Assembly: GCA_050084515.1 (NCBI GenBank)
Contig: CM114273.1
Location: 744,001 to 808,000, forward strand
Direction of reading: 5' to 3'
From: Blasia pusilla
Taxonomy: Eukaryota > Marchantiophyta > Marchantiopsida > Blasiales
DNA: 64,000 nucleotides
Under the pieces are notes generated by a model. It was not told where the DNA came from and did not search any database. It saw nothing but the letters and a program-made list of their open reading frames with translations. The position numbers were made by a program, and so were the translations under genes. This document shows, piece by piece, positions 32,800 through 45,771 of this stretch (position 1 is the stretch's first letter; the number at the start of each line of letters is the position of its first letter).

Positions 32800-35260
32800 C
32801 GTACCACCCTATTACTAGTATACACAAAGTTTCCAAGAGAGTCAATATCTACAAACTTTCTTGTAGATGAGGCAGGAATTTTCAATGCCTGATGTGTCTC
32901 AAAGTAATCTAGTAAATGTCAAGTTAGATAAGGATTCTGGACGATGGGAGTATAAAACAGTTAGATCTATGCATAACACCGAGGATTTTCTATACAAACT
33001 TGTCCGTCTATGTGGAAGACTTGAATCTATGAAGCATATGGATTGGGATCGATAAATTATTGGTATTTGTAACGCTGTAAGACCTCCTTCAGTAGATGAC
33101 ACATGCCTATTTAGTACTGACCCTGATATCAAACGTAATTTTACTTCATCAAGTCCTTCAAGACCACGCGCCTTAGCTGACTCCATGTTAATGTTCAATG
33201 CTCGTGTCGGTTCACATTTGAGTGCATATTTAATAAAGTAAAAATACCAGTCTATGTTAGTCACACGTTGTATATTTATGTGCGACCTCCATAGCAACAA
33301 AATCAGAGGATGGTAGGGTAGTACATTTCTATGGTTAAAACCAGGCATATAGTACCTCCACCTCATTATCCTCGGATCAATAGATGGTTGTATATCCATA
33401 TGACAATCTGCAGGGAAACCCAACCTACAAAATGGAGCTTTAGATTTGTTTCTCTGGATAACATACATCCCATTTTTGCATGTGTGCAATTATTTTGTTA
33501 CAACATAAGTATGCAATAGACTATCTACACATAGAGGTTGTTGGGAAGAATCAGATTGGGGTATGTAGCAAAAAATCTCAGATGTAATAGCATCAACATC
33601 TTGGAATTAACCCAGAGGATCATGTGACAATGTAAACTGCCCCTTCCTTGTAGCTCGTATCGTAAAAGATAATCGAATAAGTTACCCAATATTTTTGATT
33701 CTCCTAGTATGTGGTTGCGTAGAAATGATTGGAGGCTCACATGGAATAACATTGCACACTCAATGGGTGCATCCTTCCATGTAAAAGAGGAATTAATTTT
33801 AGGTAGAATCAATTCCATATGATTTATTTTTGCCTACCTGGTTCCTGAAAGTTCATTTGACGTAAGGGTTAAAAAAAAGTGTGGCATGCCCCATTTCCTC
33901 ACCATTGCCCTTAGGTCGCGTAAATGACGATGATGTCATGAAGGACTCCCTAAAAGTTGATTGCTTATTGAGTGCTTACATAGCATGCCATATAAGTCCT
34001 CATCTGGAAAATCTGGATTAATTTTCTAAGATTCTCCAAATCACGGTTCAAAATACAAAGCCATGTAGATGATGCAAGTGCAATGGATTGTCTCAACTTG
34101 TGCATGATTAGTGGGTATGGTTTATAGAGGGTAAATACATTGAAATTTTTTTTGGTTCGACGACGTATATATTCAACAAATGATCCCTTCCCAAACTAAT
34201 GGTCGCGCAGGTATGGGTAAAGAAAGGGAAAGACTCCAGTTTCAATGGTAAGCCGTGTATCTGCTGAGATACCTGAGGTATCACTAAGAAAGTCGTGACG
34301 CAATCTACTCTGATGTAAATAAAAACATCCGCTGTTAAATATATCAAAGGAGTGGCATTTTTGTACAGGAAGGTTGTAATTTACATCCTGTAGTATTTAA
34401 AGGTCGCTACTATAGGGATCGAAACTCATACTATGCGCAACACTACCTTTTTCTTGGGATGCTTGGATATTCCTTTGAACAGATCCTGACGAGAGAATGA
34501 CCAACCATGTACTTGGGTTAGGTATCTCAATCAGGGGTAAGTAGTCTTTGTATAGTGGGTTTATTTTCAGATTGATGAGTAAGACTTTCGACACCAATTT
34601 GCAAAGGAAGTGGCTATTGGTTTCGCTAGTACCTTGGCTATTCCAACAGACTAATGGGTTGTCAAGTAAACATGTTGGCTGGAAATACCCGTTGTGGAAT
34701 CCATTGTTTTTTGTATGGATTCCAATGCGGGAGTCAATTATGGATAATAGTTGTAAATACAATGGATCAACCAACCTCAAGTATATCTTGCATGTATGAT
34801 GGAGTCATGTATACATTTAACTCAGTACCGTAATCGGCCTCTAAGAATTGCTTGCAAACCTAGGACTAGTAGGCATTAGCAAATATGTAATTCCGCATGT
34901 ATCCATTACATAAGGCATACGGTGGATAAAGGTTTTACGTAGTGATGGACATGGTAGATTTTGTCCTAGCAGAATAAAAGGCTATTGCTCCGCAGTAACC
35001 ACAACAATGCATTTTTTTTGTTGTCACAGAACATTGGGATTGCCAATCCTGCAATAATTTGTCTGCTATTACCCAAAATTGGCTGACAGGTTTAACTTGG
35101 GACATCCTTGCATATGTTGTCATATGCCGTGACTTGATCCTACACATCCTTAGCCTGGATTTATTCATCAGTGAATTTTTTTTGCATATGAGGTCTCCTC
35201 TGCCGTAAGGGTATCATGTTATCACGCGGTACGTAACAGTAATGCCAATACTTACACTTC
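32800..35260 (-). pseudogene. Helitron Rep half (right of element A)
   Basis: The minus strand carries the HUH replication-initiator region of a Helitron. Near 33,600-33,640 is the motif LQGRGSLHCHMILWV with the HxH metal site (family form EFQxRGSPHxHxLLW). Upstream is KWGMP-type sequence near 33,880 and LLSIIDSRIGIHTKNNGFH near 34,680-34,745. Downstream is CRLGFPADC (near 33,425) and IDWYFYFIKYALKCEP (near 33,240), matching the CRFGFP and YIxKYIxKxEP blocks. The second tyrosine region is present but not dissected. Multiple stops break it. The frame runs into the element A insertion at 32,800 and continues on its far side at 22,670. Confidence 0.8.
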
Positions 35261-35397
35261 TGAGGTTGGCAGAATTGCTAATGGAAGAGGTATGCTTTTT
35301 GGAAGTATGGTGTGTGGCTATGTGCAAGGTACTCTAGGTGTGAAGTAATTGGAAAGTAAGGTATCTGAAAAGCGAAACTGATTTTTTGCAGATACTT

Positions 35398-36409
35398 TGT
35401 CGCGACCCTCATAACCAAACAAGCCAAACGCCAAACGGAACATCCAAACTCTAGCAAGCTCACGCTAGGATGGTTTGCGCTTTGGGGAGTTAAAGAAACC
35501 CAAGGACGAGACGCAAGCGAGACGAGCATTTCATGGGTTTCATGTGTTGTGGTTGCGACCAGGAAACCAAAACCAAACGTGGTACCCAAACTTGAGAGAA
35601 GTCAAGTCTTGGACGAGAAGCGGCCAAGGGGTGAAAACCAGACTTGAGATGCGGGCGACGTTTGGGAGTTTTTGACTGTATTATTGACCATAACTTTGAG
35701 TCTAATAAATGTTTGGGAAAAATAAGGTAGCATTGGAAAGCTTATGAGAAGCCGGTTCTAACGCCCTAAAAACCTTTCCAAACGCTTGCGCAGAGATTGA
35801 GATATGGTCCAAAACCAAATGTAAGTGGAGTCAGGGTTAAAGGCCAAAAAGAGAGGCCCCCGGTGATCTTCCCCAAAGGTAGGGGGACCTCGGAGTTTCC
35901 CAGAAGTACTAATAAGGGGGAAGGTCTCCAAGAGTGCTTGGGACTTGAACCCCACTTTGAGGCACCGCGGGGCGGCCCAAGGGCACGGAACGGATCGCGA
36001 GTTTGGTGTTGGGCTTCGAAACCCAAACCAAATCGAGTAGAAGGATTTCGGAGATCCCTATTGGATTCCAACTTGCGACTTACATCGTTGAGTCTCGATC
36101 AGGGGCTCGCGTGAGGTCCGTTGGACAGTTGGGACCCCTAGGCGCGTAAATGCCGTTTCAAATGCCTGGACTAACCAGAAAGTTTGTCCCAAATCTCGGA
36201 AGACTTGCCCGTTTTGGGAACCTAAGAATGAGGGAAAGTTGAGCTTGATGAGATGCCGAGTTGAGACCTCGGTGAGGTGGAAGGACGCTTGACCCAAAGC
36301 AGACTAACGAGAGTGCGTCTGGGTGCAGGTTGGTGATGAGGGCGTGTCCTACTGAACGTACGCTTCCGCAACACTAAGATTGACGTTCGAGGACAGTAGG
36401 CGCATGACA
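35398..36409. repeat. Solo LTR (gypsy-like), 5-bp TSD
   Basis: A 1,012-bp unit starting TGTCGCGACCCTC and ending GCGCATGACA, flanked by the direct repeat TACTT (35393-35397 and 36410-36414). TG...CA ends, length, GC-rich content relative to neighbours and the 5-bp duplication all fit a solo LTR left by LTR-LTR recombination. There is no internal coding region. Open frames inside it look incidental. Confidence 0.85.
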
Positions 36410-36761
36410 TACTTGGGTGTAATATGTGCTCAGGTTTTTCTACTAAGCTTGCTTTGTGGCCATCCCTACTATTGGATTCTATGGATAGTTCACTTTGTCA
36501 AGTCTGATATGCTTTGAGGTGGTGTTCAATTGTAGGGACAAAAGATTGTCTTAGCCACAACAAGATATTGCAAAATTACAATATCCAAGTTGCTTCACAT
36601 AACAGAGAACAAGTAGAGAGGGGTAGTGTAGATACAGAATGTATAAGATAAATGGGGCTACATAAATCAGGTGCTGTCAAATTTTCATCTAATATTTTAC
36701 CTTGACTTGTCCACATTGAACTGAGGAATCATGCTCCTCCCCCTCACAACAACATCTATCA

Positions 36762-37240
36762 CGAAGCCTGTACTTCTTTGTAAGTGTAACACACATTTAT
36801 CTTCTTGTAGCTAGGCATGGGAAGTGGATCTTCCCTATTCATCGTGGCCCAAAACCCATTATCATATTCTCTCTCTATCATGTCAATTAGAATTCTGACG
36901 TAGGGGAGGACAAATACAACCCCTCCATCTCTCGACATGAAGGTATTATTTCCCCTAAGACTGAGGGGATACGGTTTGCTAACCCTGTCCATAATTCGAA
37001 AAATAATTCCATCAATTTTGAGGATAAGAAGTGGCCTAAGAGATTTCACCTATCCACCAACCAAGGCAAGATATTAGCATCTTAAAGAGGAAATTAGAAT
37101 TATAATTTCATCAGGCAATATTCATTCATTAAATTATCACAGTGCTAGTGCTTACCTTTTTGCCTAAAGGTCGGTGTCCAACATTTTGACTTGCAGCAGG
37201 CTCCTTTGGTTCATAGTGGCGTCAGTACTCGCCAGGCTGT
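36762..37240 (-). pseudogene. Unidentified two-exon gene fragment
   Basis: The minus strand can be read as one short exon (about 37,240-37,157, ending RPLGKK at a GTAAGC donor) and a second (about 37,050-36,762, after a GGATAG acceptor). The join is in frame and gives VKSLRPLLILKIDGIIFRIM onward, ending YTYKEVQAS. One in-frame stop lies in the upstream exon. I do not recognise the family. It could be the tail of a host gene or a transposon-captured fragment. Confidence 0.3.
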
Positions 37241-37249
37241 GCGAAAAAT

Positions 37250-39780
37250 TTCACTATTAGGAACAATCCCAAATTTACAGGTGTAAGATTGGTACATAAG
37301 TCCCGCTTAGACACAACAGGCTAGTGCAAACTTGCAGTATCATGCAATTTGCTTCAGAAAATACACAGTATGTAACGAGAGCTACATGAAGGCAAACAAT
37401 ATACAAGATACACAAAAAAGTAGCCAAAGCAGAGACCCTACTGCTCACCAAATGAAATCAGGGAAACTACAGGAGCGGCTATTCATCTCAATAGCAACTA
37501 CTTATCTCAAGGATGTTTTGATCTGTCAACAACACACCATACAAGCAGAAATAACAGTCGTCAGCAATAAGCTGTGATGCTAACTTTGTTCTGTAGTGCA
37601 TATACATGGAGCCATGAGAAAATCAGCCTTATTGAACTATTAAGATGATGATCACCAGAAATGAAACGTGTCGTATGCATCTTGCGCTGCTGCCTATTGT
37701 ATACATATAGAAGCAGTCTAAAAACTGGAGTTTGCTACTCCTCAAGAACACAATTATATGGCCTTGCAAGAGCGCCTTATCTGGTCACAGTGCACACTAA
37801 GTAGGTTGAACTGATAATTGCAAAGCACGATGAGCTACCATGGGATAAGCCCCCTCGCGACCACACTTTTTGGGCTTTAATATGGACTCGAGAATTTGCC
37901 GCAAAATTTGCGTCAAATTCTTGCGCCAATGCTCAGGCAGTGCAATCATACGCGATCTGCTGTAGTTTAGCACTGACCGGCCATCAGATCACATGAAGGT
38001 TTCCCTTGCAAGGCCAAGTTATTTAGCTGTGGCGGCATTGAACTCACCAACTCCCCTATCGGTGATGGAATTGGAATCTGCGTCTACAATTTTGTCCGGA
38101 TGCAGCAAATGAATGAACCATACAAACACAGGTAGGAGCGACTGCAGGGAATGCATCTCCGCCCTTGAGCACTCAGAGAATTAATACTTGACAAAGTTTC
38201 ATCGAACATTCTAGACTGATCGAAGCTAGGAATGAGCAGTACCTAGAAAACAAAGGCTTATTTCAAGGAGAGAATGTGATCATAGAAATCCAAGCTTTGG
38301 GAGCTAGCACAGATGGCAACCTATCTTACAACACAATACAAGAATCGTGGCACCAGAGGAATGATGAGCCAAGGAAATATATGCATCGTAGAGGCAGGGC
38401 ATGTAGGAGTTGATCCAAACGAGGTCATGACATATTTCTGGGTAAAGGTATAGACACTCGGTTGGGAGTTTAAAAAAAAAACAATTGCTGGTCCTATGTT
38501 GTGCAGTCGGCTAAACGTCCTTACTGTTGCAAGTATCATAATGTTTTGAATCACTACGGAATTTAGTCCTTACAAACTGGTCTTGCAAGTAAGTAGTGGT
38601 AACCCCGAATTAGACTATTAGGAGGCAAACTTGAAAACAATGAATCCTACACAAATCAGTGAGCAATCAGGGATATTTGTCCAACGTCTATGTATGTGCG
38701 ATGGATGAGCCTGCTTACCTAATGGTGAAACATTGGAATCGACTATTCTAGCCGCAAATATGAGTCGCAGATGAGTAGACAGATAACTTCTTAAGAAAGA
38801 TTGCATTAAAAAATGAAGGAAGTTAGAATCTAACGACAAGAGAGCAAGCGACGAAGAGAGCTTCTGTAAGTGCAGATAGAGAAATAGGGGATCGATGACG
38901 TCGGTAGAACAGGACATCACCGCATAGTCAAAATCAACGAAATGAATGGAATGGTCATAATATCTATGAGAGTTGTAATCTTTGACAGTCTAACATCCAT
39001 GTTCCTGCCATTATTTACAGGGTCGTATGAGCTTGAACACAAAGCCGCAACGCGAAGGAAGCACAAGCGGAGGGAAATCGGACAGAGCAGAAGTATGTTT
39101 GTAGTAGGCAACTTCCACGCAATCATATGGGCGCAAGCACAAAGATGATACCGCATCGAATACAAAAGAAAAAGAGCGGGAGGTGACGGAGGCAAAAAAA
39201 TTGTATACACTACTGATATTATGATGTAGATTCTCTGAGCGCCGTCGTTCTGTTTGAAACAGTAATCTCGTTGCAGATAGTTTATGCCATACGGGCGGAC
39301 CACGCCCAAGTGCAAGCTGGATCAAGCTTCATCTGCCTTGAAGAGACAAGAAAGGAAAACATAGCCAACGCATTACCGTATTGATTGACGAAAGTGGAAA
39401 CACAATTACCCCGCAGGCGATTAAGAGAAGTGGCGCATATCTCTGCCCTAAACAACGAAATCGACGATGTCATCGGACATCAAGTTGAATCCATACAATT
39501 ACCTCGAACGTGCCTAAACTAGATACTGTCCGAATAACGTCTTACAAACCATTGTTGCCGATGAGACTCATCGAACATCACACATTGTCACACGTGTCCT
39601 GATGACACATGGATATCCTCCATGTTTTCTGCATATCGATCTGACATGTCACCACTGGCATTCACTGCTGTGGACATCCCCTATAAGTAGGGGTCGTAAT
39701 AAAATTTTAACATATTGCTCTTTAATTTTATTATACCATTATATTGTCTTATCATCAATATAGAGTAAATATAAGGAACA
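37250..39780. other. Intergenic, no gene recognised
   Basis: Balanced to AT-rich sequence with frames up to 132 codons (for example 38917-39315 minus), none with recognisable domains or splice support. Confidence 0.45.
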
Positions 39781-39789
39781 TGGGATCAT

Positions 39790-40560
39790 ACAAACCCAGA
39801 AAGGGAAAATTTTAATGGATGAGGAATAGATCAAATTTTATGGAAGATTAAAATTATTCAGAAGATTGGGATATCATTTAAATTTGAATGGAATATTATT
39901 ATTCTTCTAAGATTTTAGAAAATAATAATTATATTTTAAATTTTAAATTAAGGATGTGATTATTTTTAAATTAATCTTATTGATTCACATGTGATATTTT
40001 GAAAAAGAAAAATAAATTTTTATGGAAAAGGAAAATCATCTATTTAATTAAGAAATTTTTTTGTGAATGTGATTTTGGTGGGAAGAATGGAAAAAGAAGA
40101 ATAATTTTTGTTGGAAATTTTAGGGAGGAATGTAATTATTTAGGGGAGATGAATATTATCTAAAGGTAATTTTCTTTCTCTTTTAAGATTTATAAGAGTG
40201 GAAATTACACATAAAATTTGAAATTAAAAATATTAAAATAATTTTAATAATTTTTAAAAAAAATATCATCGACACCTGTTTATAAGCCATTCTATTGAGG
40301 AAATTGTACTAGGTGTGTATGCAACATCTACATTCTTTTGGGAAAGTGCCTTTTTGATTTGAAATATCTCACCTCTTTATTTGACACGTGACAATTAAAC
40401 AATAAGAAAATATGTTTTTTATGAAAAAAAATGAGAAAATTTTGAATTTATGAATTACATCGTTAATTTCTTCCTTCGTACATTATACACTAACAAATTT
40501 TTTCAAAACTTTTGAAAAATATAATTTAATTAAATATGCCTTTCCGTTATGCACCACCCG
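39790..40560 (+). repeat. AT-rich dispersed repeat upstream of oxidase gene
   Basis: Sequence at about 39,800-40,230 resembles the repeat at 10.1-11.1 kb. Sequence at about 40,380-40,560 (a GACAATTAAACAATAAGAAA block, then TGAATTTATGAATTACATCG and CTAACAAATTTTTTC) has a diverged relative upstream of the phosphatase gene at about 58,770-58,900. Confidence 0.55.
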
Positions 40561-40740
40561 TTAAAATCCATTCTTCGTGTCAAGTGTGTTAGTTACGATC
40601 CTAAATTTATTTAATAACTTTTTGAATGGAAGTCATTTCGATGCAGCCACAATTAACATTAACTCTAAAAATATAACTTTTTAATATTTTTAATATTAAA
40701 TCCTTAATGAAAGTATAGCCTTAATGGAAGATTCCTTCCT

Positions 40741-40748
40741 TATTTAAG
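40741..40748 (+). promoter_or_regulatory. Candidate TATA box of the oxidase gene
   Basis: TATTTAAG lies at the shift from AT-rich repeat to GC-rich leader, about 430 bp before the chosen ATG. Position and composition fit a core promoter; no transcript evidence is available. Confidence 0.35.
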
Positions 40749-41174
40749 GAGAGGGGCCGCACCTAGTTTTTCGAGAAACATGGCGCATCAGGATGAAATT
40801 TTCCTTCGATAAAGAGGCTAGAACCTGTACGCTTGGAGCCTACGATCTACCGACGAATTTGAAAGACTCAAATCTACGGGATCCAATAATCGCCAGTGAA
40901 CAGTGATGCTGAAGTGATCGGTGATCGCACACGACGAGTTTCACAGGATCGCGATAGCGGTGCCGAGTGCATCGTTTTCTTATGCAGCCGGTGAGCACAA
41001 GAATTCCTGAACGGGGATTCGACAGGAGCGATACAGCCAGCGTTCAGAGCTTGGATCGTCACGGAGTCGAGATGAGCGCGAGAGAGTGGTTTCGAGTGGA
41101 GCGTCGGTGAGAAAGTGGTCTTGAAGGGCTCAAAGTAGACACCCGCGGGCAAAAGAATTGTGTGGCGTTTCGAA

Positions 41175-44100
41175 ATGTCGTCGACTGCTATCAACGTCGC
41201 GGATTTTGAGAAATTGGCGAAGGACAAGCTAGCCAAGATGGCTTTCCAATTCTATGCTGGAGGGGCCGATAGTGAGTGGACGCTGCGGCAAAATTCAGAC
41301 GCCTTTAAAAGAATTCGGTTAGTTTATATCCTCACAGTTGATCGGTAATTCTTTTGAGCTGAATTGACTTTGCAGACTGCCTGGTGAGCATACGCATGAG
41401 AGACTGTCTTGGTAGTGGCATCTTTCGGGAGATCTCATTCGGGCTGGAGTTGTTTCGTCTCGGAAGTAAAAGAGTCGTCCTGATTGCGCTGCATTCAGCC
41501 ATTTTGATTGAGCCTGCTATCGAGTATCTGAGTTGGATGGTTTGTTGTAGTTGTTCTTCCTCTGAACCTTCCTTGTTGGATTTCTCCACCTCGGTTTCGC
41601 TGTCCTTCAATCTACGACGCTAGGTGTAGAAATTTACTCGGAAATGGAAGGAACGTGTCGCTTGGCATCGCACGATGTTGATCAATTCCAGTTAAGTCCG
41701 AAGCAGCCCCGGCGGGAAAGTGACTCTTGCTGCCTCTTATCGGTTGCAGGATACGGCCCCGTGTTTTGGTGGATGTTCGTAAAGTTGATATATCCACAGA
41801 AGTACTCTGTTCCAAGCTTTCCATGCCCATAATGGTTGCTCCTACAGGCTTTCAGAAACTGGCTCATCCTGATGGTACGCTGTCTGTGGTCGCAATTCGA
41901 ATTGTCCTGGTAGAGAACTTCGACAGGGTTTCATGCACCACTGGGCATTGTGACAGCGGCCTTGGCAATTTCGAGTGGGAAATTTTATGAGTTGACGATT
42001 CCGGAGTGACCTTTTTTTTCATTGCTCTCTCTAGAATTCCATACCCGACGTTCCATTGATCGGCGATTAGTTTTCTCATATGTAATTGTTTTTAATCGAA
42101 CCACACGAAATGATCCATGTTGACCGCAATCTCTCGCAGGCGAACTAGCCACGGCGAGAGCAACAAGTGCTGCAAAGACAATCATGGTCGACTCTTCCAC
42201 ACCTACCTTGTCATACTTACGCTGTGGGAATTTCTGGTCCATAGTGATGCCCGCACTTCCAGGAGCCGATGCTCAAATTCCTTTGAGGCCACTGTTTGGT
42301 GTTCCAAATGGAATGGGGCAGTAAGCGGAAGGGGTAGAATGCTGAGTTCAGATCTAGTGCCGAAGCTTTGAATGACAAGTTGGCACTTCTTTGTCTCAGG
42401 TTCTTTCCTCTTCATCCAACACGACCCTTGAAGATGTTTCCGAGACAGGCCCGGGCGAACGCTGGTTTCAACTTTATGTAAGTGCACTTCGCTACTTGCA
42501 ATATTGTGCGGAATCGTGTTGACGAAACTCTGTCTTGTGTCGCCACACTGTGCAGTATAGAATGTAAAACGCAGCTATGCTGGCTGAAGTGATATACAGC
42601 ACTGAGATTTGGAATAATTACACGCAGGACTGACGAGGAAGGTGACCTAATGTTGACTTCCCTTCTCATGGCAGATCTTCAGGGACAGGGAAGGCACAGC
42701 CGAGGTCGTCAGGCGGGCAGAGAGAGCAGGTTATAAGGCCATTGTACTTACTGTAGACACTCCGCGACTAGGCAATAGAGAGGCCGACGTCAGGAATCGG
42801 TGAGATCCATTGCTTTGACCCCATTCCACGACCAGTGATGCAGTGTTCCTGTTTTTAAACTGTGCTGCCCCTGCTGTCATTGCATCCCGACTCTCGTCTG
42901 TTTCTTTAGATCACAAGGTTACGGAAAGACCTACTCGACCATTGATAGTTCGACCGCCTGCTTCACTGTAGAATCTTCGTTCGGGGATAATTCAAAGATG
43001 ATTGCAACTACTTTTCTAGAATCCTCACTTCTCGGAGTAATTGGTGTTTTGGCACAGTTTCGCGCTCCCGACCGGCCTGACCATCGCCAACTTTGTAGGC
43101 GTTGGTGATAGCACCACAACAAATGAGGTACAGATGTTTGACTGAGTGTCATTTATTTCAATAACTGTCGTTTATGAACTGTGATCAGAGAAGCGAATTG
43201 ATACTCTGAAATCGAATAGAACGTGAAACCCGCTTCGCTTTCTCTTTTTTCTCGTATGTTCGCGGGTTTCGATATACTCAATCTTAACGGCCGAATAATT
43301 TCGATGTAGACGGATGGTTCGGCGGCCGCTGCATTTGCGGATTCCCAGTATGACCCCTCTCTTTCGTGGGAGGTAAGCTCCCTCGCAGTTGTGATATGGA
43401 TTCGGCGAAATTCGCGTGAGAGAATTCTCTAGGATCTGCTTCCGAATTGAGCACGGTCCTCCGTTTGAGAGATCATGATTTGAACTTCACTCCTGGTGAT
43501 TGAGTTATCATTGTGAAAGAGAAAATGAACCCACAAAGAAAAGGGGATGGGGAACGCAAATGAAGACAGCATGTTCAAGGGGACTCAAGGACTTGAGCAA
43601 CGTCAACAGGGCCGGAGCATTCAGAAAGGAAGCAATGCTTGGCGTGGGAGACTTACGTCCAGTTATCGTTTGCACGCAGGATATCGACTGGCTGCGAGGA
43701 ATTACCAGTCTCCCGATATTACTTAAGGGGATCATGACTACAGAAGATGGTACGTGAGACTACTCTTCACCATACTCGTCCGCGATCAGACAGCACATGG
43801 ACTTGAATGCCCATGATTGTCACATCCACACTAGCGCATCGCATGGTGTTTCTGGGCTTCCATTCTTCTCTGTCTTCCACATACTGTTCAGCTAGCTGTT
43901 GGAGTGTGCGTATTCACATTTCTCAGCAGGTCTTTTGGAGTCAGTGTCGTCTGCTGATACTGAGTGAGATTCGAGGGTAATCAAATCTTTTATGCTGTCC
44001 CAGAGGACGTTATGAGATCAGCGTGTCTGCAATCCCTGAACTCAAATGTGTCCTGAAACATTGCGCCATCCGAATCAACGCCGTCTCGTTTCGACCAATG

Positions 44101-44996
44101 CCTTGCAGCACTTCTGGCCGTGAAAGCTGGTGTAGCCGGGATCATCGTCTCCAATCATGGTGCTCGACAGCTCGACTATGTTCCGGCCTCGCTCTCTGTT
44201 CTCGAAGAGGTGAGCCCTCCCTGCTTTCCATGACGACATCTCTGTTTCAGAAATGTCAAGAAATGCTTCAACTTGAGATGGATGCATCGAGCGGGTCAAC
44301 AGCTCACCTTTCACAGTCTCGGAGCTACAGATTTACGATTTCTGATACCGGTACAACTACATCAGCGAAAGTTTGGAGCTCTCCCCAATTGTGCAAGATC
44401 CTTACGAGTTACACCAAGACTGAATGCATCTAATGATCGCAGCAAGAGAGCTGTTATCATTAGATAGAGAGCTGCCTAGCTATTCACTGACAGGACAGTC
44501 ATCCAATGTGTGTGCTTCTTATGAACAGATAGTCCAATCAGTCGCTGGCAAAATCCCTGTTCTCTTTGATGGAGGTGTGCGCCGTGGGACCGATATTTTC
44601 AAAGCCCTAGCTTTAGGTGCAGCTGCCGTCCTGGTAAGTTGACTATGGTCCATACTCTTCTTTCTGCCAGAAAATTCGAAGGTACCAGAACTGAACGAGT
44701 CTGCCAGTGAAGAAATACTTTCCGAAATTGATCTTTGATGCAGCTCCACCCATCTCATATCCAATTCCTCTGTGCTTGCTTTTGTTTCTCTTCCTTCCTT
44801 CCTTCAGGTGGGACGACCGGTGGTATACGGTTTGGCAGTGGATGGAGAGGCAGGAGTTGCGAAGGTTTTGAGAATTCTTCGCAATGAGCTAGAATTGGCT
44901 ATGGTGCTGGCAGGTTGCCCAAGAGTTCAGGATATCAGCCGTTCTCATGTCCTTACCCCTTCGGATGAGATCCGCAAACTGCTGTCGATGCTTTGA
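41175..44996 (+). CDS. (S)-2-hydroxy-acid oxidase, peroxisomal, 11 exons
   Basis: FMN-dependent oxidase of 2-hydroxy acids in the glycolate oxidase family; it makes a 2-oxo acid and H2O2. Exons: 41175-41317, 41750-41874, 42140-42186, 42400-42477, 42675-42799, 43058-43127, 43310-43372, 43680-43749, 44109-44209, 44529-44633, 44808-44996. All junctions keep frame and give 371 residues, the usual family length. Visible blocks are [12 protein letters not shown] (active-site Tyr), [43 protein letters not shown] (Lys), [12 protein letters not shown] (catalytic His, Arg), [19 protein letters not shown] and GRPVVYGLA. The LSSW block that gives glycolate oxidase its specificity reads LSSSS, and the C-terminal region resembles the plant HAOX/GLO4-type isoform, so medium or long-chain substrates are more likely than glycolate. 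The last three residues, SML, could act as a PTS1 peroxisomal signal. An in-frame ATG at 41160 is an alternative start; 41175 fits the family N-terminus. Confidence 0.9.
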
Positions 44997-45091
44997 AGTT
45001 GATACTAGTGAACAAACTAGTGTGTTCGGATGAGATCCGCAAACTCCTGTCGATGCTTTGAAGTTGATACTAGTGAACGTTTTACTAGTGT
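44961..45091 (+). repeat. 65-bp tandem duplication of the oxidase 3' end
   Basis: The last 11 codons, stop and first 3'-UTR bases of the oxidase (44961-45025) are repeated immediately downstream (45026-45091) with few differences, for example GCTGTC versus CTCCTGTC. Both units contain paired ACTAGT palindromes. The first unit supplies the stop used. Confidence 0.9.
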
Positions 45092-45771
45092 GCCACGCAC
45101 GGGATTATAAATTATAAAGAACTCATTCTCTAATATATATTTTAAATTTCATTTGTTTTAAGTAAGTTGTCTTCAATAGTAGTATAGATTTTTTAATTTC
45201 ATTTGTCTTAGGTATGTTGTCCGCCTTTTGGTAGAGTCGTTGATCCCTTTGATCAGCACGGGTGCCCATGGAAGGGGCTCTCTATTTTCCTTTGCCCCTC
45301 CCTCCCTCCTTCATTTGTGATGTGTGGTCTTGGAGGGATGTCTCTTTGAGTCTTCATTTTCTTCTCTCAGTTGGGAAACTCATCTCCTTTATTGAATCCT
45401 TTCTCCGATACGAATTCTCGATTACTTCCGATGGATTCACCCTTCTGTTTTATTCTTGTCATGAACTTTCTCCTTCTTTGCCTCTTATGTGGGAGGCTCC
45501 CTAGTTTTTTCTTTGCCTCCTCTTTCTTATGTGTGATCTTGGTGTTATCGTCCCTTTCAATCTCAACCTTTGAATTCCAATGGGTTCCCCCATCTCCTTT
45601 TATTCGGATCTTATTTCTTTCTTATGATGCATGAGTAAGCTCTAGGAATCAGAAAACACGAAGGAATTCAGTAAACTCAAAGAATTGCACTCGATGTAAA
45701 CTTTTTCAAAACAATAATCTCCATCATTTTCCCTTATACCCCCATATTGTAATAACATAATCTATATTGGA
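45092..45771. other. Intergenic, no gene recognised
   Basis: T-rich sequence downstream of the oxidase; presumably its 3' UTR followed by noncoding DNA. Overlapping short frames at 45.26-45.63 kb are hydrophobic because of the base composition and are not supported as genes. Confidence 0.5.

Noticed and set aside
35434-36114. Genes within the 35.4-36.4 kb segment
   Set aside because: The open frames lie inside a solo LTR with clean ends and duplication, overlap on both strands and show no domains.
45262-45634. Two overlapping hydrophobic proteins downstream of the oxidase
   Set aside because: Pyrimidine-rich noncoding sequence produces Phe/Leu/Ser-rich frames in several phases; no support for a gene.
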